Shown piece by piece: positions 1-11,984 of a stretch of DNA of 64,000 nt (positions within the stretch are counted from its first letter, which is position 1; every line of letters starts with the position of its first letter). The notes below the pieces were generated by a model. It worked only from the letters and a program-made list of their open reading frames with translations. It was not told the DNA's origin and searched no databases. The position numbers and the translations under genes are program-made. Location of the stretch: NCBI RefSeq assembly GCF_022539505.1, contig NW_025899957.1:62001-126000 (forward strand), in the 5' to 3' direction. The stretch is from Lolium rigidum (Eukaryota > Streptophyta > Magnoliopsida > Poales > Poaceae).

Positions 1-231
1 TTGGTACACATACACGTAACATAACATGAGAGGATATAAAAGGTTGTAATGCTGCAAACTGTTGCCGCCGCAACTATCAAGAACACACATCCTTCGCCAT
101 CGCCGGAGAAAAAGACCATCAGTAGTTGATCCACACTTTAAGGAAATGCATTTTTACAGGACAGCCTAACTAGCCGAGCTGATTCGCAGAATGTTTCGTG
201 TACCGCTTAGCGCCCGCCGGCAAAGGTCCAG

Positions 232-330
232 TACTCCCTCCATCTTATGAAAGATGTTTTAGTATTTTCATTTTTCGCAACTAGTTTAGTATTTTCTTAG
301 AAGTACACTTTTCATGAAATGGAGAGAGTA
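232..330. repeat. Stowaway-like MITE
   Basis: A short element begins TACTCCCTCCATCTTATGAA and ends with the imperfect inverse (CATGAAATGGAGAGAGTA), with TA at both edges. This matches the Stowaway pattern of TA target duplication and CTCCCTCC-type ends. No coding potential. The flanks from 1 to 970 hold no gene I can recognise. Confidence 0.6.
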
Positions 331-977
331 GATCTTAAAACGTCATAATTCTGAAAGCTACAATGTTTGCACGGAAAAATTATGTTTCCAAAAGTATAAA
401 TTATGGGGTTTGTTTACGTCCCAATTGACTAAGATTTTCGTATCAAAATTGTGAACTGTGGTTGCATTTTTCTTTTTGTGAATGAGACATTGAGACTTCA
501 GAAATTTTTAGTCCGAGTGAGACATAACAAATACGGTGAAGAATGTGCCGCTGGGTAAAATCTCCTTAGAATTTGCCCATCTTATATTCGATGTGTTCAG
601 ACTTTCAAGACGATAATCGACACGTTAAGATCACACCTGTATATAAATAAATCACTAAAGATAACAACCATGATTAGTTAACCTCGTTTCGCAAGTTCAC
701 GCCACATTTGGCCGTATCGCGGTTCAGCTAGCGCCGGCGAGGTCGACCATGGGGTTTGGCGATTGGGGAAAGATGACTTCGTTCGGCCGGGTCTGCAGCG
801 CACGGCCGTCACCGGTGAGATCGGGGAAAAGGACGACGTGGGAGGGTTTCAGATTCACTTCTCATCGCACGTGACCAGGTGTCTTGAAATGCATGTGACC
901 ATGTTCAAAAATGGGAGATTGCTTGTAAATCTATGTTGCTACGTTTCTAGGCCTTATTTTTGCAGGTGGCATTTCTA

Positions 978-1450
978 AGCTTTTTTTTTTTTTTTTGATG
1001 TAACCATATATTTCATTAGACAATCTGTTTACAGATATTACACATATGGTCGCCACACAAGACAAATATTTGCATCAAGCAACTTTGCACAAGAAAACTC
1101 ACAAGAAGTAAAACTACAAGTTCACCCTTGGAGAAACCTGTGCCTCGCCGAAACATCGTCCATCTTCCTCCACTGCCACCATGGTAGCGCTGGAAAAAGA
1201 GGCGAACAACCACCACACCTAGATCTGGGAGAGCACCATCGCATTCAATGATGCTTTTTGAGCCGATGAACCGGGTCGTCGCAGAGGACGAGCCCGAGAC
1301 TTTGTGGCACGTCGGCCGGGGATCTTCCCCATGGTCACCAGATCCCAACACCGTCATCATCTCCAGACTCAGTCGAAGAAGACAAACGCTGCCGCCTGCC
1401 GTCATCCTCACACCCAACTGCAAGACGCCAGACATAACCATCTCCATCTC
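978..1450 (-). mobile_element. Possible LINE 3' tail with poly(A), minus strand
   Basis: Read on the minus strand, the sequence runs through a weak open frame (1447-1016) and ends in ATGGTTACATC followed by a run of about 15 A (plus-strand T tract at 979-996). A gene-like stretch ending in poly(A) is what a 5'-truncated LINE or a retroposed transcript leaves. I could not find a target-site duplication at the other edge and recognise no domain, so the left limit and the class are both uncertain. Confidence 0.35.
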
Positions 1451-1684
1451 TCTATTACCTCATGTATGTTTAGCTCATACTAAAACTTAAACTTTGACCA
1501 CGGTTTTTTTAAAATACTAGGTCACATTTTCCAAAGTAAAATGTATGGATGATAATAAGAAAGAAATAGAATGCAGTGCAGAAATGGGCACGGTGGAGCA
1601 GGCTAGTCATTTGGGTTCAGAACTCTTTCCAAATTCCGAAGATGGTGCAGAAACGGAGGGGCTGCCCCCTGTGCCAAATTCCAA

Positions 1685-1797
1685 GCTACTTCCTCCCTTC
1701 TATAATTTTTTTTAGTAAATTTAGATGTATCTAAACCTATTTTGTGAATAGATACACCTAAATCCGCAACAAGAATAATTTAAAGGGAGGGAATACT
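1685..1797. repeat. Stowaway-like MITE, diverged
   Basis: The ends TACTTCCTCCCTTCTATAA and TTAAAGGGAGGGAATA are imperfect inverted repeats of the CTCCCTCC type, enclosing about 110 bp with a short internal palindrome (TTTAGATGTATCTAAA). No gene is visible between 1,450 and 2,370 apart from this element. Confidence 0.5.
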
Positions 1798-2373
1798 TCA
1801 TAACTTCACGCAAAAGAGGGTGGTGGCGCCCAGCATTCTTCAACCAAACTCGCCATGCTTGAGTTTGGAATTCTTCAACCAACCAATCAATCGTTTGAAT
1901 TTTCAAATTCTTCATCCAGTCATTCCATCGATTCACATTTTGTATTCTTAGACCAAATTTGCCACGAGCTACAAGTTTGCCTGTCACGCAGGTCTCTATG
2001 TAGCACGTAGTCTTAAGCCATGTCTGGGCAACTGGTTTCGGTATCTACTTTCTGGCACTGCCGTGTGTACAAACTAAACAGGGATCTTTGAATAACTACG
2101 GTCATTAGCAAGCCAAAAAAACATGGGTAACCCCATAGGTGAAACAATCCGCTGCTACCTGCTGACGTGTACAGCCATTGAAATGCAACAATAACATTCC
2201 TGGTCACCAACACATTTACTACTAGTGATCGAAAGTCGATACTCGCTTGTTGAAACTGAACCGATAAACAAACTAGTCTAAGCAGGCATGTTGTACAAAC
2301 CACGCATCAAGATTGCAAGCGGAGCATATAGGAGTCACACGGCATTCCACAACAAGTTCACATGACAGAAAAA

Positions 2374-2379
2374 TTTATT
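2374..2379 (-). promoter_or_regulatory. Candidate poly(A) signal of the MIC10 gene
   Basis: AATAAA on the minus strand, about 240 bp downstream of the MIC10 stop codon (2615-2617). The distance suits a 3' UTR in the last exon. The motif is common in AT-rich DNA, so this is only a candidate. Confidence 0.35.
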
Positions 2380-2614
2380 GCCAGACATAAAACCTCGGGA
2401 CAGAGCTTACAAAGCTCCTGCAGTGCGCAGCCATAGGGTCATCAGACCACATCCAGAATGGTTTCCGCATAAAGTGTGAAGAAAATCACGAGCTGGGTAC
2501 ATGCTAACTTTGAGGTGATACTATGACAAGTGGCGATATCAGACATGAAACAGCTAGTTCAATGACACTCCAAAACTCACATCAAGATTGGACTACCAGT
2601 CCTGCGGACGGTGT

Positions 2615-5466
2615 TTACTTGTCTCCCTGGTGAAAGAGAAGGAGGACATCAGTATAAAAGCAATATTATTTCACAAGCAATATATCTTGCTACTTGTGTG
2701 TCCTACAAATGCTGAGTTCATTCAATAACCTTCAGGCTTTTACAGACCTATATCATGGGATCTAGTAACAAGGATGTTGAGAAGTTGTGGCGTCACTGAA
2801 TGATAACAATAACCTTTCTCATATTAAGTGCAGATTAAAAAAGTAACTCCATATTGGAGAAAAACATGACTGGCATGGGAGTATCTCAATAAGTATGTTG
2901 ATTGATCTATTATCAGCGACGAAAATGTCTGTTGTGATGCAAGCACTGACTAAACTACAGCTAATAGACCTAAACATGTAAGTTGATAAATTACTTGCGA
3001 CGACACCACATTCAAAGTTTATGTTCTAATCAGTGTTTGCATGTAAATATTGTTGTATTTATCAATGGTTGGAGGGTTAGGAAACATGTCCACAAATGAC
3101 TTAATATATGCACTAACCAATTGCTTTATACTAGAATGTATATTCTTCCTTAAGGTTAACATATTATACCATGATTTACAATTTAGTTGCAAAGTATTCA
3201 AGCCATAATGAGAAGGTGAATGTACTATGTAACTGGCAGACTATGTGGACTTCAAATTGTGCTTCTGAGACATAAAGAACTGGTAGCCATAGCATGTACT
3301 ACAATGATGATGATGTATTGACATTTGAGGAGAAAAAATGAATACCAAACTGAAAAATGGTATCAGGCTGTTATGAACATACTGATGATGAATTTGAAAA
3401 AACAAGCAAAAAAGCTAACAGGGTGGTTAACGGGAAAATGCGAAAGAACTTACTTCAGAATGAGCAGAAGGAACCGTTGAAACTTTGGATGACCACTTGG
3501 GAGGAGAACCATTGAATATGTATGAGCATTCAGTATACGCAGCCCCTATCCCCACACCAGCTCCAAGTGCAACTGATGCCCAGCGGGTTGTTGGGCTACC
3601 TGTATAAAGTAACACAAGTCAAACATGATTACGACTCTAGATTTGGTGGCAGTTACAGAGTTACTTAATGAAGCCTAAATCTTAGGTACTTCCTTTCCAA
3701 CTTTTCGTTTGGCATATGCCAATTTTGAATAATTATCGATACATAAGACTGAATAATCTGAGAACATTCATGGAAACATTTCGTTGCTATGGATGATCAT
3801 GTTACAAAATAGACATGTCACAACAAAACAACTTCAGACGCGAAAGCAATACAAAGTAACAAGTTTCACTGTTCAAAGTTTAAGAACCTTCTAGACATCA
3901 AACTCATTCTGGATAGATGTAAGGACTCCACATTATTCAACAGAGTAAAGATACAAAAAAACGATCAAAAAGATTAGGTGATAGTAAGTATCACATAGAT
4001 ATCTACAGCCAAGCCCTTCAAGTTAGAGAATGAAACTGACTCGGGACCTCGCATGACGTGCCTGCATGCTATAATCGCTGTTAAAGGTAAACTGGAGGGG
4101 TAGCATTTTCAATGGTGATCGGATTAAGTACAAACTACATTTGTCAGTTCACATTATCAATGATCAATAAAAACTCTTACAACAGCCCTACCAAATCCCT
4201 GCTAACCACTTGGAATGAATACAAACAAAACTTGGTCAGGAATCAGGAGATCCACTAAAACATCAAATGCATGTCACAAGCCTGGACTCTAACAATGCAT
4301 ACTATAAAAAAGCAATGGCATGAGTCGTATAACAATCCACTTAAGAATATGATTGAGCACTAACAGGAAATGCTGTAATTTTCAAGAGCGGCCCAGTACT
4401 TAATTCCCCCACATACCACAATCCCAGACAGTCATCTCCTAATAAGACAAGCATTGTTCTTCCTCCAAGTTTCAAGCCAGTGAAAAATTACAACAGGACT
4501 TAGGTGTAAGGACTCCACATTATTCAACAGAATAAGAGACAAAAAACGATCAAAAAGATTAGGTGATAGTAAGTATCCCATAGACATCTACAGCCAAGCC
4601 CTTAAAAGTAGAGAATGAAACTGACTCGGGACCTCGCATAACGGGCCTACATGCTATAATCGCTGTTAAAACTTAACTGGAGGGGTAGCGATTTAGATGA
4701 TGATCAGATTAAGTACAAACTACATTTCACTGTTCACATTAGCAATGATCAATAAACTCATACGAAACCTGCTGGCGCAAGCAAGCTCTGCGCCTCACAC
4801 GAACGGTTTAAAGATAAGTTTCGCTACTTTACCAACCAAAGCAGCCACATAACCTAGATAGCAATTCAACCACAGCTATTGCTATTGCTACATCGATTAA
4901 GCAGATCAAAGCTAAGCATCCGCCCTCTATTCCACAACGCAGGCAGAACCCGAACGAGACGAGGTGGGTACTGGAGAAACGAAATCCCGTCACAAAAGTG
5001 GGCAATCGGGACCGCAGAGATGGCACACGACGTAATAATTACTCTACAGCATAGCAAGGCAACGCGATCGCCGATGGGTATCGTGCGTCCTAGGTCAACA
5101 TAGTGCTGCATCCGGCCGAAACGGGGCGAGCGCATCGTTTCCCGTGCTAACCCTAGATCAGCATCGGGTGAGCGGAAACGGATTCCACATGCGGCGAACA
5201 GATCTCGCGGTGAGGGAGGGGGTTGGGGGAAGGGAGGAGGGCGTACGGAATAGGATGAGGCCGCCGAATGCGCCGGCGAGGGAGGCGTAGGCGACGCGGC
5301 GGATGGAGAGGTCGAGGCAGGCGTCCCACTTGGCGTCGAGGTCGTAGCGCGGCGGGATCCCGGAGCTGGGGGGCGGGGAGGACGGCTTGGGCGCCGGGGG
5401 AGCCGGAGGGGCTGGGGCGGCGGCCGGCGCGGGCGCGGCGGCGGCGTTCTCGGGCGACTCCGCCAT
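2615..5466 (-). CDS. MIC10: MICOS complex subunit MIC10 (mitochondrial cristae organiser)
   Basis: Three exons: 5466-5247, 3599-3454 and 2626-2615, joined by GT-AG introns of 1,647 and 827 bp, giving 125 residues. Exon 1 codes an Ala/Pro-rich N-terminus (residues 2-39), the conserved stretch DLDAKWDACLDLSIRR, and a first membrane segment (about 58-73, ending GAFGGLILF). Exon 2 continues with R-SPTTRWASV and the second membrane segment containing the glycine series GAGVGIGAAYTEC. Exon 3 adds only three residues and the stop. In this family the two glycine-rich membrane hairpins oligomerise and bend the inner mitochondrial membrane at crista junctions. The paired segments and the G-x-G-x-G pattern support the call directly. 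The start was chosen at 5466 because the frame upstream is not MIC10-like. The N-terminal Ala/Pro region is longer than in animal or yeast MIC10. The 12-bp last coding exon is inferred from splice consensus alone and is the weakest part of the model. Confidence 0.88.
3919..4760. repeat. Direct duplication inside MIC10 intron 1
   Basis: About 255 bp at 3919-4177 recur at 4506-4760 in the same orientation with roughly 90% identity by eye. Both copies start GTAAGGACTCCACATTATTC and contain GACTCGGGACCTCGCAT and TAATCGCTGTTAAA. About 330 bp of unique sequence lie between them. No transposon ends are visible, so this looks like a local intronic duplication. Confidence 0.85.
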
Positions 5467-5849
5467 CGGGGGAGGGAGGGAGGGTGGATGGGAAGGAGGG
5501 CTTCGCGACAGGAGGAGGAGGAGACGCGACGCGAATGGGGGAGACAAATGCGGACGAGGAACGAGAGGTGCTTTGTGCGGTGCGGAAGGGTTGGGTCGGG
5601 TCCGGTCCGGTCGGGTTCCGGTGCGCTTGGAGAGCACGATTCCATTTTGCGCTGGTTTTCTTTTTGCGCTGGTTTTAAACGCGAAAATACATACTCCTGT
5701 TATAGTATCACCAAATCCAAATGCTTGTGTTTGTATTGAGACTAAACTTAAGGTCAAATTTTTTTCTTTAGTTAGGTGCCGGCCTAATAAAGGCGGAATA
5801 TTCTTCAGTACGAGGCGACGGACGTTCCCGTCGACAGCGAGGCGCATGT

Positions 5850-6512
5850 GGTGACTTCGTCAATTTTCAAGACCCACTGGATCAGTTCTTCAACGCAGTC
5901 TCTTGGAGGTGCTCATAGGGGTAGGGTGTGCGTTCATAGGGCTGAGTGTGTGCGCTTATGTATAAGCGTCTTTGATTGTATTGTGTTTCGTAAAAAGAAA
6001 AAGGTAAACTGGTAAGGAGGGAGGGAGTACTTGAGCAATAAGACCGTTTCGTTAACCCGGGAGATATTAAAACGGCTTCCTGTGATCGTGTCACTAGTTT
6101 GCGTGCCTATGAACAAGACGTTGACATCGTCAACAAATAAAAGGAGGCATTTCCAAGTCGTGATTGGTTTCTGCCAGGCGAGAAATATGGAACACGGCTA
6201 AAACAATAAAGCATTGGATCATATCTGCGTTTGCACCATGAAAATCTCACTCACTCAAATTACATGGACCAAGACAATTTTCTCGTGGGATGTGAATTTG
6301 TCATGTCGCATGAACCGTGCAATGTCCTTTGCTAAAGAGTAAACACAAAGAGTTCACTACGTAAGTTATTACACCTTGCATAGTCTTAAAAAAAAGAGAT
6401 CGTACACCGTGACAAGACAATCACCATTCACCAAGTGCTCCAAAACCAGCCACAAGTGAGTCAAAGTCTACTGAAGTGGAGGGCAAAAAAATGGTCAATC
6501 AAACAAAATAAA
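5850..6512. other. Intergenic, no gene seen
   Basis: Between the MIC10 5' region and the tRNA gene I see no coding frame with family features. Around 6,015-6,030 there is a GGAGGGAGGGAGTAC stretch resembling one end of a Stowaway MITE, but I could not pair it with a second end. Confidence 0.5.
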
Positions 6513-6594
6513 CGTCGACAGCAGGATTCGAACCTGCGCAGGCAAAGCCCAACAGATTTCAAGTCTGTCTCCTTAACCACTCGGACATATCGAC
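6513..6594 (-). tRNA. trnS-UGA: tRNA-Ser (UGA)
   Basis: An 82-nt cloverleaf on the minus strand. The acceptor stem GTCGATA pairs with TGTCGAC, followed by discriminator G. The anticodon stem ACAGA/TCTGT encloses the loop CTTGAAA with anticodon TGA. A long class II variable arm (GGGC-TTT-GCCT) and the T arm GCAGG-TTCGAAT-CCTGC follow. The long variable arm and G discriminator are typical of serine tRNAs. There is no intron, and CCA is not encoded. The D-arm A box (GTCCGAGTGGTTAAGGAG) and the GGTTCGAATCC B box serve as the internal pol III promoter. A nuclear cytosolic tRNA is most likely. Confidence 0.95.
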
Positions 6595-6801
6595 CTTGTT
6601 GTGACGAATGGCAACCGTAACTATACGTACATTCTACTTAACACCTGGGTGCAATATCAAATTGCTCTCTCCAGGCGCTCCAGGTACTAAGAAGCCTTTC
6701 AGATGAAAGAATCGAGCAAAATAACAGGAAATTCTAGTAGTTCTTTACCGACATTCCTGGCTAACGAAATTTGAGGGAATAAACAAGACAAGCACGTGTT
6801 T

Positions 6802-6907
6802 CTTACACTGAACATCGTGTACACACATTCTTACGATGAACATCGTGAACACATTCTTCCACTGAATCTTCTGTACACATTCTTATACTGAATCTCGGGT
6901 ACACATT
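6802..6907. repeat. Four-unit minisatellite of 26-28 bp
   Basis: Four consecutive units, each starting CTTAC/CTTCC and ending ACACATT, with lengths 28, 26, 26 and 26 bp; the first is CTTACACTGAACATCGTGTA plus ACACACATT-like end. The array lies just downstream of the WAK kinase stop codon (7041), within or next to its likely 3' UTR. Confidence 0.85.
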
Positions 6908-7040
6908 AGACACTATCCACCCCTTAGTCTTACAGAGACTGAATCTGTGCTCCATTCGAATTACTAAAAGCAACAAGGTACTGTATTTACATACTCATAA
7001 AACAAAACACTCAGTGAGTTTGGTTTAACAAAACCTACAT

Positions 7041-10000
7041 CTAACGGGGAAATTCAGATGAAGATATCATTTCCCGCTCCATGGTATAGCACCTAGACAG
7101 AGTCTGCGACGCCGGATTAGCGACGATGCCAAGCTCAACATTCTTTTCCATGACCAGAGACGTAGATTTGGACTTCGTTGGAGGTAACAGAGGCTTGGCC
7201 TCGCTGTCCCATTGCGACTCCTCGTTGTGTGTTCTAGGAGGTCTCCTAGCTCTCAGTAGCTGTAGCCTCAACTCCACTTCTTTCATCTTAGGTCTCTGTT
7301 CTCCTTTATTCCTTAAGCACGTCTCCGCAACAGACACGATCTCATCAATCTCTCTTTGGCTAGCCTCATGCACAACTTGAGGATCAATTATATCCATGAC
7401 AGTGTCATCCCTTAGCCCTCGAAGGAAGTAATGACCCAAGTTCTGTTTATCACCAAGACTGTTGAGGAAAATTGGCTTCTTCCTTGTTAGTAGCTCGACA
7501 AGTATCACACCAAAACTGTAGACGTCGCTCTTCTCGGTTAGCTGTCCAGTGTAGTAATATTCTGGATCGAGGTACCCGAATGTCCCCTGCACGATTGTAA
7601 CCACATGAGTCTGATCAATGGAAATGGACCTGGAGGCACCAAAGTCCGAAACCTTCGCGGTGAAAGTGTCATCCAAGAGTATGTTGGCTGACTTCACATC
7701 TCTGTGAAAGATAGGCATTGCAGCAGACGAGTGGAGGTAAGCAAGCGCCCCTGCAGCCTCCAGAGCAATTCTGATACGGTCGTCCCAAGTCAACGAGCAT
7801 TTGGCACCCGGATCACCATGGAGGAGCTCATGTAGTGTGCCATTAGAGATGAACTCGTACACAAGAAGCGGCACCTCAGACTCAAGGCAGCACCCAAAGA
7901 GTTTCACGACGTTGCGATGGATGATCTGGGACAGGATGGAAACCTCGTTGACAAACTGGTCTATTTCACTCTGCTCAACAATCTTGGACTTCTTGATAGC
8001 CACCACTCTCTGGTCGGATAAAATCCCCTTGTAGACGGTGCCATGGCCTCCGTGCCCGAGAATGCGTGTTAGATCAAAGTTGTTGGTTGCCTTTTCTAGC
8101 TCTTCCAAAGAAAATATCCTTGTGGTGTGGGTAACACTTTCACTTGTGGATAAGATTAGCTGCTCCAGGAGTAGGCCTTTGTTTTTTCTGAAGAATGCTC
8201 TTCGGATTTTCTTTTGAGTGTCTCTTTTCCATCTTCTCACTACTACAATTGTACTCAGTGCAATAGCTAGAACACCAAAACCACTGCCAATCCCAGTAGC
8301 AACTCCTACATGAGTAATTGCAACAAATGAAGTTTTAATGTAGTTCTATGACAATCGGAATGCACAACACAGCGAACAGTAAGAAAGACCTAACACTGAC
8401 ATACCCAAAATAAGATTTTGCCGCTTATTGGGAGTACATTGTTTTCCTATCAGATCAAAATACGTGGCATGAGGGCAACAACGAAAGCTTCCCTTCAGGT
8501 TATAGCATATCCCATTACAGTTATTGGGTATCAGACACTCATCAATATCTGCAAATAAAAGGCCAAAATGTAAATTGGTGTTGGATAATATATTATTTTA
8601 TGACCCTCTTTTCTTTCTTTGGAGTGAGCACTCGTTAATATCTGAGAACAGTATACCATATAATTCTACAGATAACAATCACTTCCCTTGGAAATTCCAT
8701 GTTAAATCTCCATGACAATATATCATTTTATGGTCCTATTTTCCTTCTTTTACTAAAAAGTTGTTAAGATCTGCAAACAACATACCATAAAATTCTATGT
8801 ATAACATATCAATTTATTTGGCAATTCGATGATAAATCTCCATAGTTCTGCCGCATACCACAAAACAGAACACACTAAACTACAAGAAGACGTACCTATG
8901 CATCCATTTTGGACGTAAGGATTTCCTTCAAAGCCAAGAGAGCACTTGCAACGATAACCAATGTAGAGTTTCCCATTTGTGACACCAAGGCACTCACTAT
9001 GTGTGCTACGGCATGCATATGCACTGCCGCTTTTTGCATTTTCACATGTAAGATTGGTCGCAGACCACCTCCACACAGCAAACTCCTCAGATAAATCAGA
9101 CTTATCCAACCCATATACTAGTTGCTGACTAAAATATACAGAGCCACCATAGTATACTGATAGATACTTCGTATTAGCATCTTCAAACTCAGAAAGCTTA
9201 TTAACATACAGGAGTCCATCATCTAATGAAATATTTGTCACTTCATATTTTGCAGGTGGTCTGCCAATAAGAGTGCGATTGGATGCACAATTTAGTTGAA
9301 ATCTCCTTGTAGCATAACAGCCTGGTTCAATCCCAAAAGGGAAAGGAATGTTCATGCTACCACATGATCTTGAACAATTCAGTTTGGGGGTAGGGTTATA
9401 CTCTGTTCCAGTTAAGAAATATTAGTATGTGTGATAAGATAAGAGCCAGCGAATAAATTAACCACTCTATACATTTATAGTTCAGGTCCCATATTATCGG
9501 TACTCCCTCCGTTCCAGATTAATTGACGCTGATTTAGTACAACTTTGTACTAAATATCAACGTCAACTAATTTGGAACGGAGGTAGTATATTAGCGATAT
9601 TAATATATTCCAATTGTTCAATTTTTTTAATAAAATTCCAGTATATTGTTGAAACATCAGAACATTGGATGAGCAAACAATCTTAAAGATTGGGCGTGGT
9701 TTAGTGCTAGAGTGTTTGCAAGTACCTTGTTTGCAATCATCAGGAAGGTATGGATTGCCATCATCGGAACTGCCAGAGCAGGTACATGAGTAGCCTCCAT
9801 TTGGCACATCCACACAGTCGCTACTGCCGCAGGCATACTGCGTGTTATCATCGGACAATGCTCTTGCACAATTGGGTTTGTCCGTGATCACAGTCGAGAG
9901 GTATGCAGAGGAAGCACCAACAGTGCTCGCATTTATCTTGTCAGACAATAGATCCGCAATACTAAACTTATATGAGCGGAATGTCAAGAAGGCCTTGATG

Positions 10001-10644
10001 GTTATATTGGCGAATGGCTGTGGTACCGTCTCGTTGTTCTTGATGATGGTCACCTTAAACCGTCGAAACAACACGGGGAAAGTGACGGTGCAGCAGCCCA
10101 TGCCATTGCAGATCCCACCTTCTGTTGCCACGGTCATGCTCGCCACGGAGGCACACTTGACCGTGCAATGGCCGACGAGGCCACCGGTGTCAGGGTGGAA
10201 AAGATAGACTCCGATGCCACAGCCAAGGAACGCCAGGTAATTGTAGGTCACGATGTTGAGGTTCCTTCCTGGAGACTCCCAGGTCAGGTTGTAGGTGCCA
10301 GTGCCAAGCGCCATGGGGGGGATGGTGTACATGACTGATGCAAGGACAGTTCCTGAAGGGAAGAGGCTGGTCACCTGGGTGGTGGTGTTCCCAAGGAAGA
10401 GCTTGTGTGGCTGAGTGGCGGTGTCACAGATGAGCTCGAAGCCTTGCCGGAAGCAGCCTGGCCCAACGCCGAAGGGGTACCAGATGCTCACATCACCACA
10501 GGTTTTGGGGCAGTGCGCAAGGCTAGCGGCAGAAGGAGGGGTTGCAGATGCCACCTTGATCGTCATGGCAGTGGGTGCTAGGCTCCACGCCATCAGCAAC
10601 AACAGCTGCCTGCTAGCTAATACAGTTCTGCTCGCTGAACCCAT
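7041..10644 (-). CDS. Wall-associated receptor kinase (WAK family) with doubled ectodomain
   Basis: Four exons: 10644-9726, 9402-8896, 8548-8405 and 8305-7041, all with GT-AG introns, giving 944 residues. Residues 1-34 look like a signal peptide. A galacturonan-binding WAK module starts near residue 45 ([17 protein letters not shown]) and is followed by a partial EGF-like region (about 258-306). Exon 2 brings a second such module ([19 protein letters not shown], about 315-430) and another EGF region. Exon 3 is a calcium-type EGF domain (DIDECL...NNCNGICYN). A transmembrane helix (about 525-546) precedes the kinase: P-loop [11 protein letters not shown] (about 607-616), VAIKK lysine near 628, HRD near 724 and DFG near 744. 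All catalytic residues are present, so an active RD Ser/Thr kinase is expected. WAKs sit in the plasma membrane, bind pectin fragments and signal in growth or defence. The frame is open throughout. Intron 1 carries a Stowaway MITE. Confidence 0.9.
9501..9588. repeat. Stowaway MITE in intron 1 of the WAK gene
   Basis: The ends CTCCCTCCGTTCCAGATTAA and TTTGGAACGGAGGTAG form terminal inverted repeats flanked by TA on both sides. The centre carries a palindrome around TAGTACAACTTTGTACTA. These are the standard Stowaway features. It lies between WAK exons 1 and 2 and does not touch the splice sites. Confidence 0.85.
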
Positions 10645-11908
10645 GAGGTGGGAGAGAGTGAGATTTGCATAGCAACTGGGGGAAGGTTGTCTACCATATG
10701 TATCTTTTCTTCAGAGCATGGAAGACTTTTCTTGCATATAAATTTTAGACCGCCTTGTCGTCAACCAGACGGGCCGCGTGACCATGGGTACATCAAAAAG
10801 GGAACAGACAATTCCACTTGGTCATGAATTGGCCGTCTGTGTGCACACCATACATCAACATCTACAATAAAAGTTTGCTGACTTGTGTGATGTTGAGCAA
10901 GACTTGGAGACCTCTGCTTGGGTGACACAGGTGCACAGGCTTGGGCAAGACGCATTTGACTTGTGCTAGTTGGCAGTCACAACTGAAGAAGGCAAGATCG
11001 ATACGAGACGCGTGATCGTGAGTGCGAGCAACTAGTCATGTTCTAGTGGACGCAGAATTAGAGATGTGCAGCACATACCGTGTGATTTCTGACTGAACGT
11101 TCTGGCTTGTAAAATGAGGAGTTAAATCGATGGACACACCATGACTGAAGAGAGTCGAAGGAGATACGTTCGTGCAGAGGACTAGATTGCTCACCCATGC
11201 GGCCATGCCGGATGCTGGGAGGTACCGATGTCCCCTGCACACAGTTTCAGATGGGGAAATCAGGGATAAGAAAGACATGAGCTCTGCTCGAGTGCCCGTG
11301 CTGGGCCGGAAGAAATTACCTGTGGCAGGGATAGTGCTGGCGGTCACCGAAGAAAATGCTGAATCGCTGCTTGCCCGCGCCACCGCGGCAAGCCGTGGTT
11401 GGCTCTCGCCGTCGAAGCGCAAGCGAGCGACCGCCGGCCACCACCAAGAACGAGCGAACGCGCGCCTCCTAGCTGCTCCCGTCCCGCCGTCTCTCACCGG
11501 GCGGTCGCGTCGTTCGAGAAGCCGCCATTGCTTTGCTGGGGGTACATCCAATCCCCTGCTACCGAGCTGTCTGGGGGCACAAGCCAAACAGTGCAGAGTA
11601 ATCGGAGAGGGAGTGAGGTGGCCGCTAACTGGCACGGAGCCGCCGCCCTAGGAGGGGGAGGTGAATCCCAAGCGGCTCGCCGCCGACCGGCACGGTCCCG
11701 CCGGAGAGCTGCTCGGCGAAATGCGTACGCGCTGGTTCCTCCCGTCCGTCTGGCCGGACTTTTTCGGGGCACAAAGATGCACGACTAGAGACACGGGGCA
11801 CGGCCCGGCACGCGACAATGAGAGGCACGAAGGCCGCTGCAGGCATTTTCGATTTTAGACACGCGGGTCGGCCCAGGCGCGGCATGCAACTAAAGGGCAA
11901 GGGGTACC
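10645..11908. other. WAK upstream region and GC-rich intergenic DNA
   Basis: The first few hundred bases upstream of the WAK start should contain its promoter, but I see no element worth naming. From about 11,350 to 11,850 the sequence becomes GC-rich with several open frames on both strands. None has recognisable domains, and the frames overlap each other antisense, which is usual for GC-rich grass DNA. Confidence 0.5.
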
Positions 11909-11956
11909 ACTAGGAAAAGACAACCCTCAAAAAAAAAAAAAAAACTAGGAAAAGAC
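11909..11956 (+). mobile_element. Extremely truncated LINE-type insertion (22 bp) with 13-bp target duplication
   Basis: ACTAGGAAAAGAC occurs at 11909-11921 and again at 11944-11956. Between the two copies lies only AACCCTC followed by about 15 A. A direct repeat of 13 bp around a poly(A)-ending insert is the mark of target-primed reverse transcription. Almost nothing of the donor is left, so its family cannot be named. Confidence 0.75.
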
Positions 11957-11984
11957 CGACCTTCACGAAGCCCAACTTCTATTA

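Noticed and set aside
5268..5854. Several plus-strand open frames opposite MIC10 exon 1
   Set aside because: They are antisense to a well-supported exon, are very Gly/Arg/Ala-rich, and reflect high GC content.
6802..6907. Regularly spaced repeats that might suggest a CRISPR-like array
   Set aside because: The genome is plant nuclear DNA, units are contiguous without spacers, and the whole array is a simple minisatellite.
11036..11900. Possible protein gene in the GC-rich region upstream of the Harbinger element
   Set aside because: Frames on both strands overlap and carry no recognisable domain, signal peptide or repeat structure.
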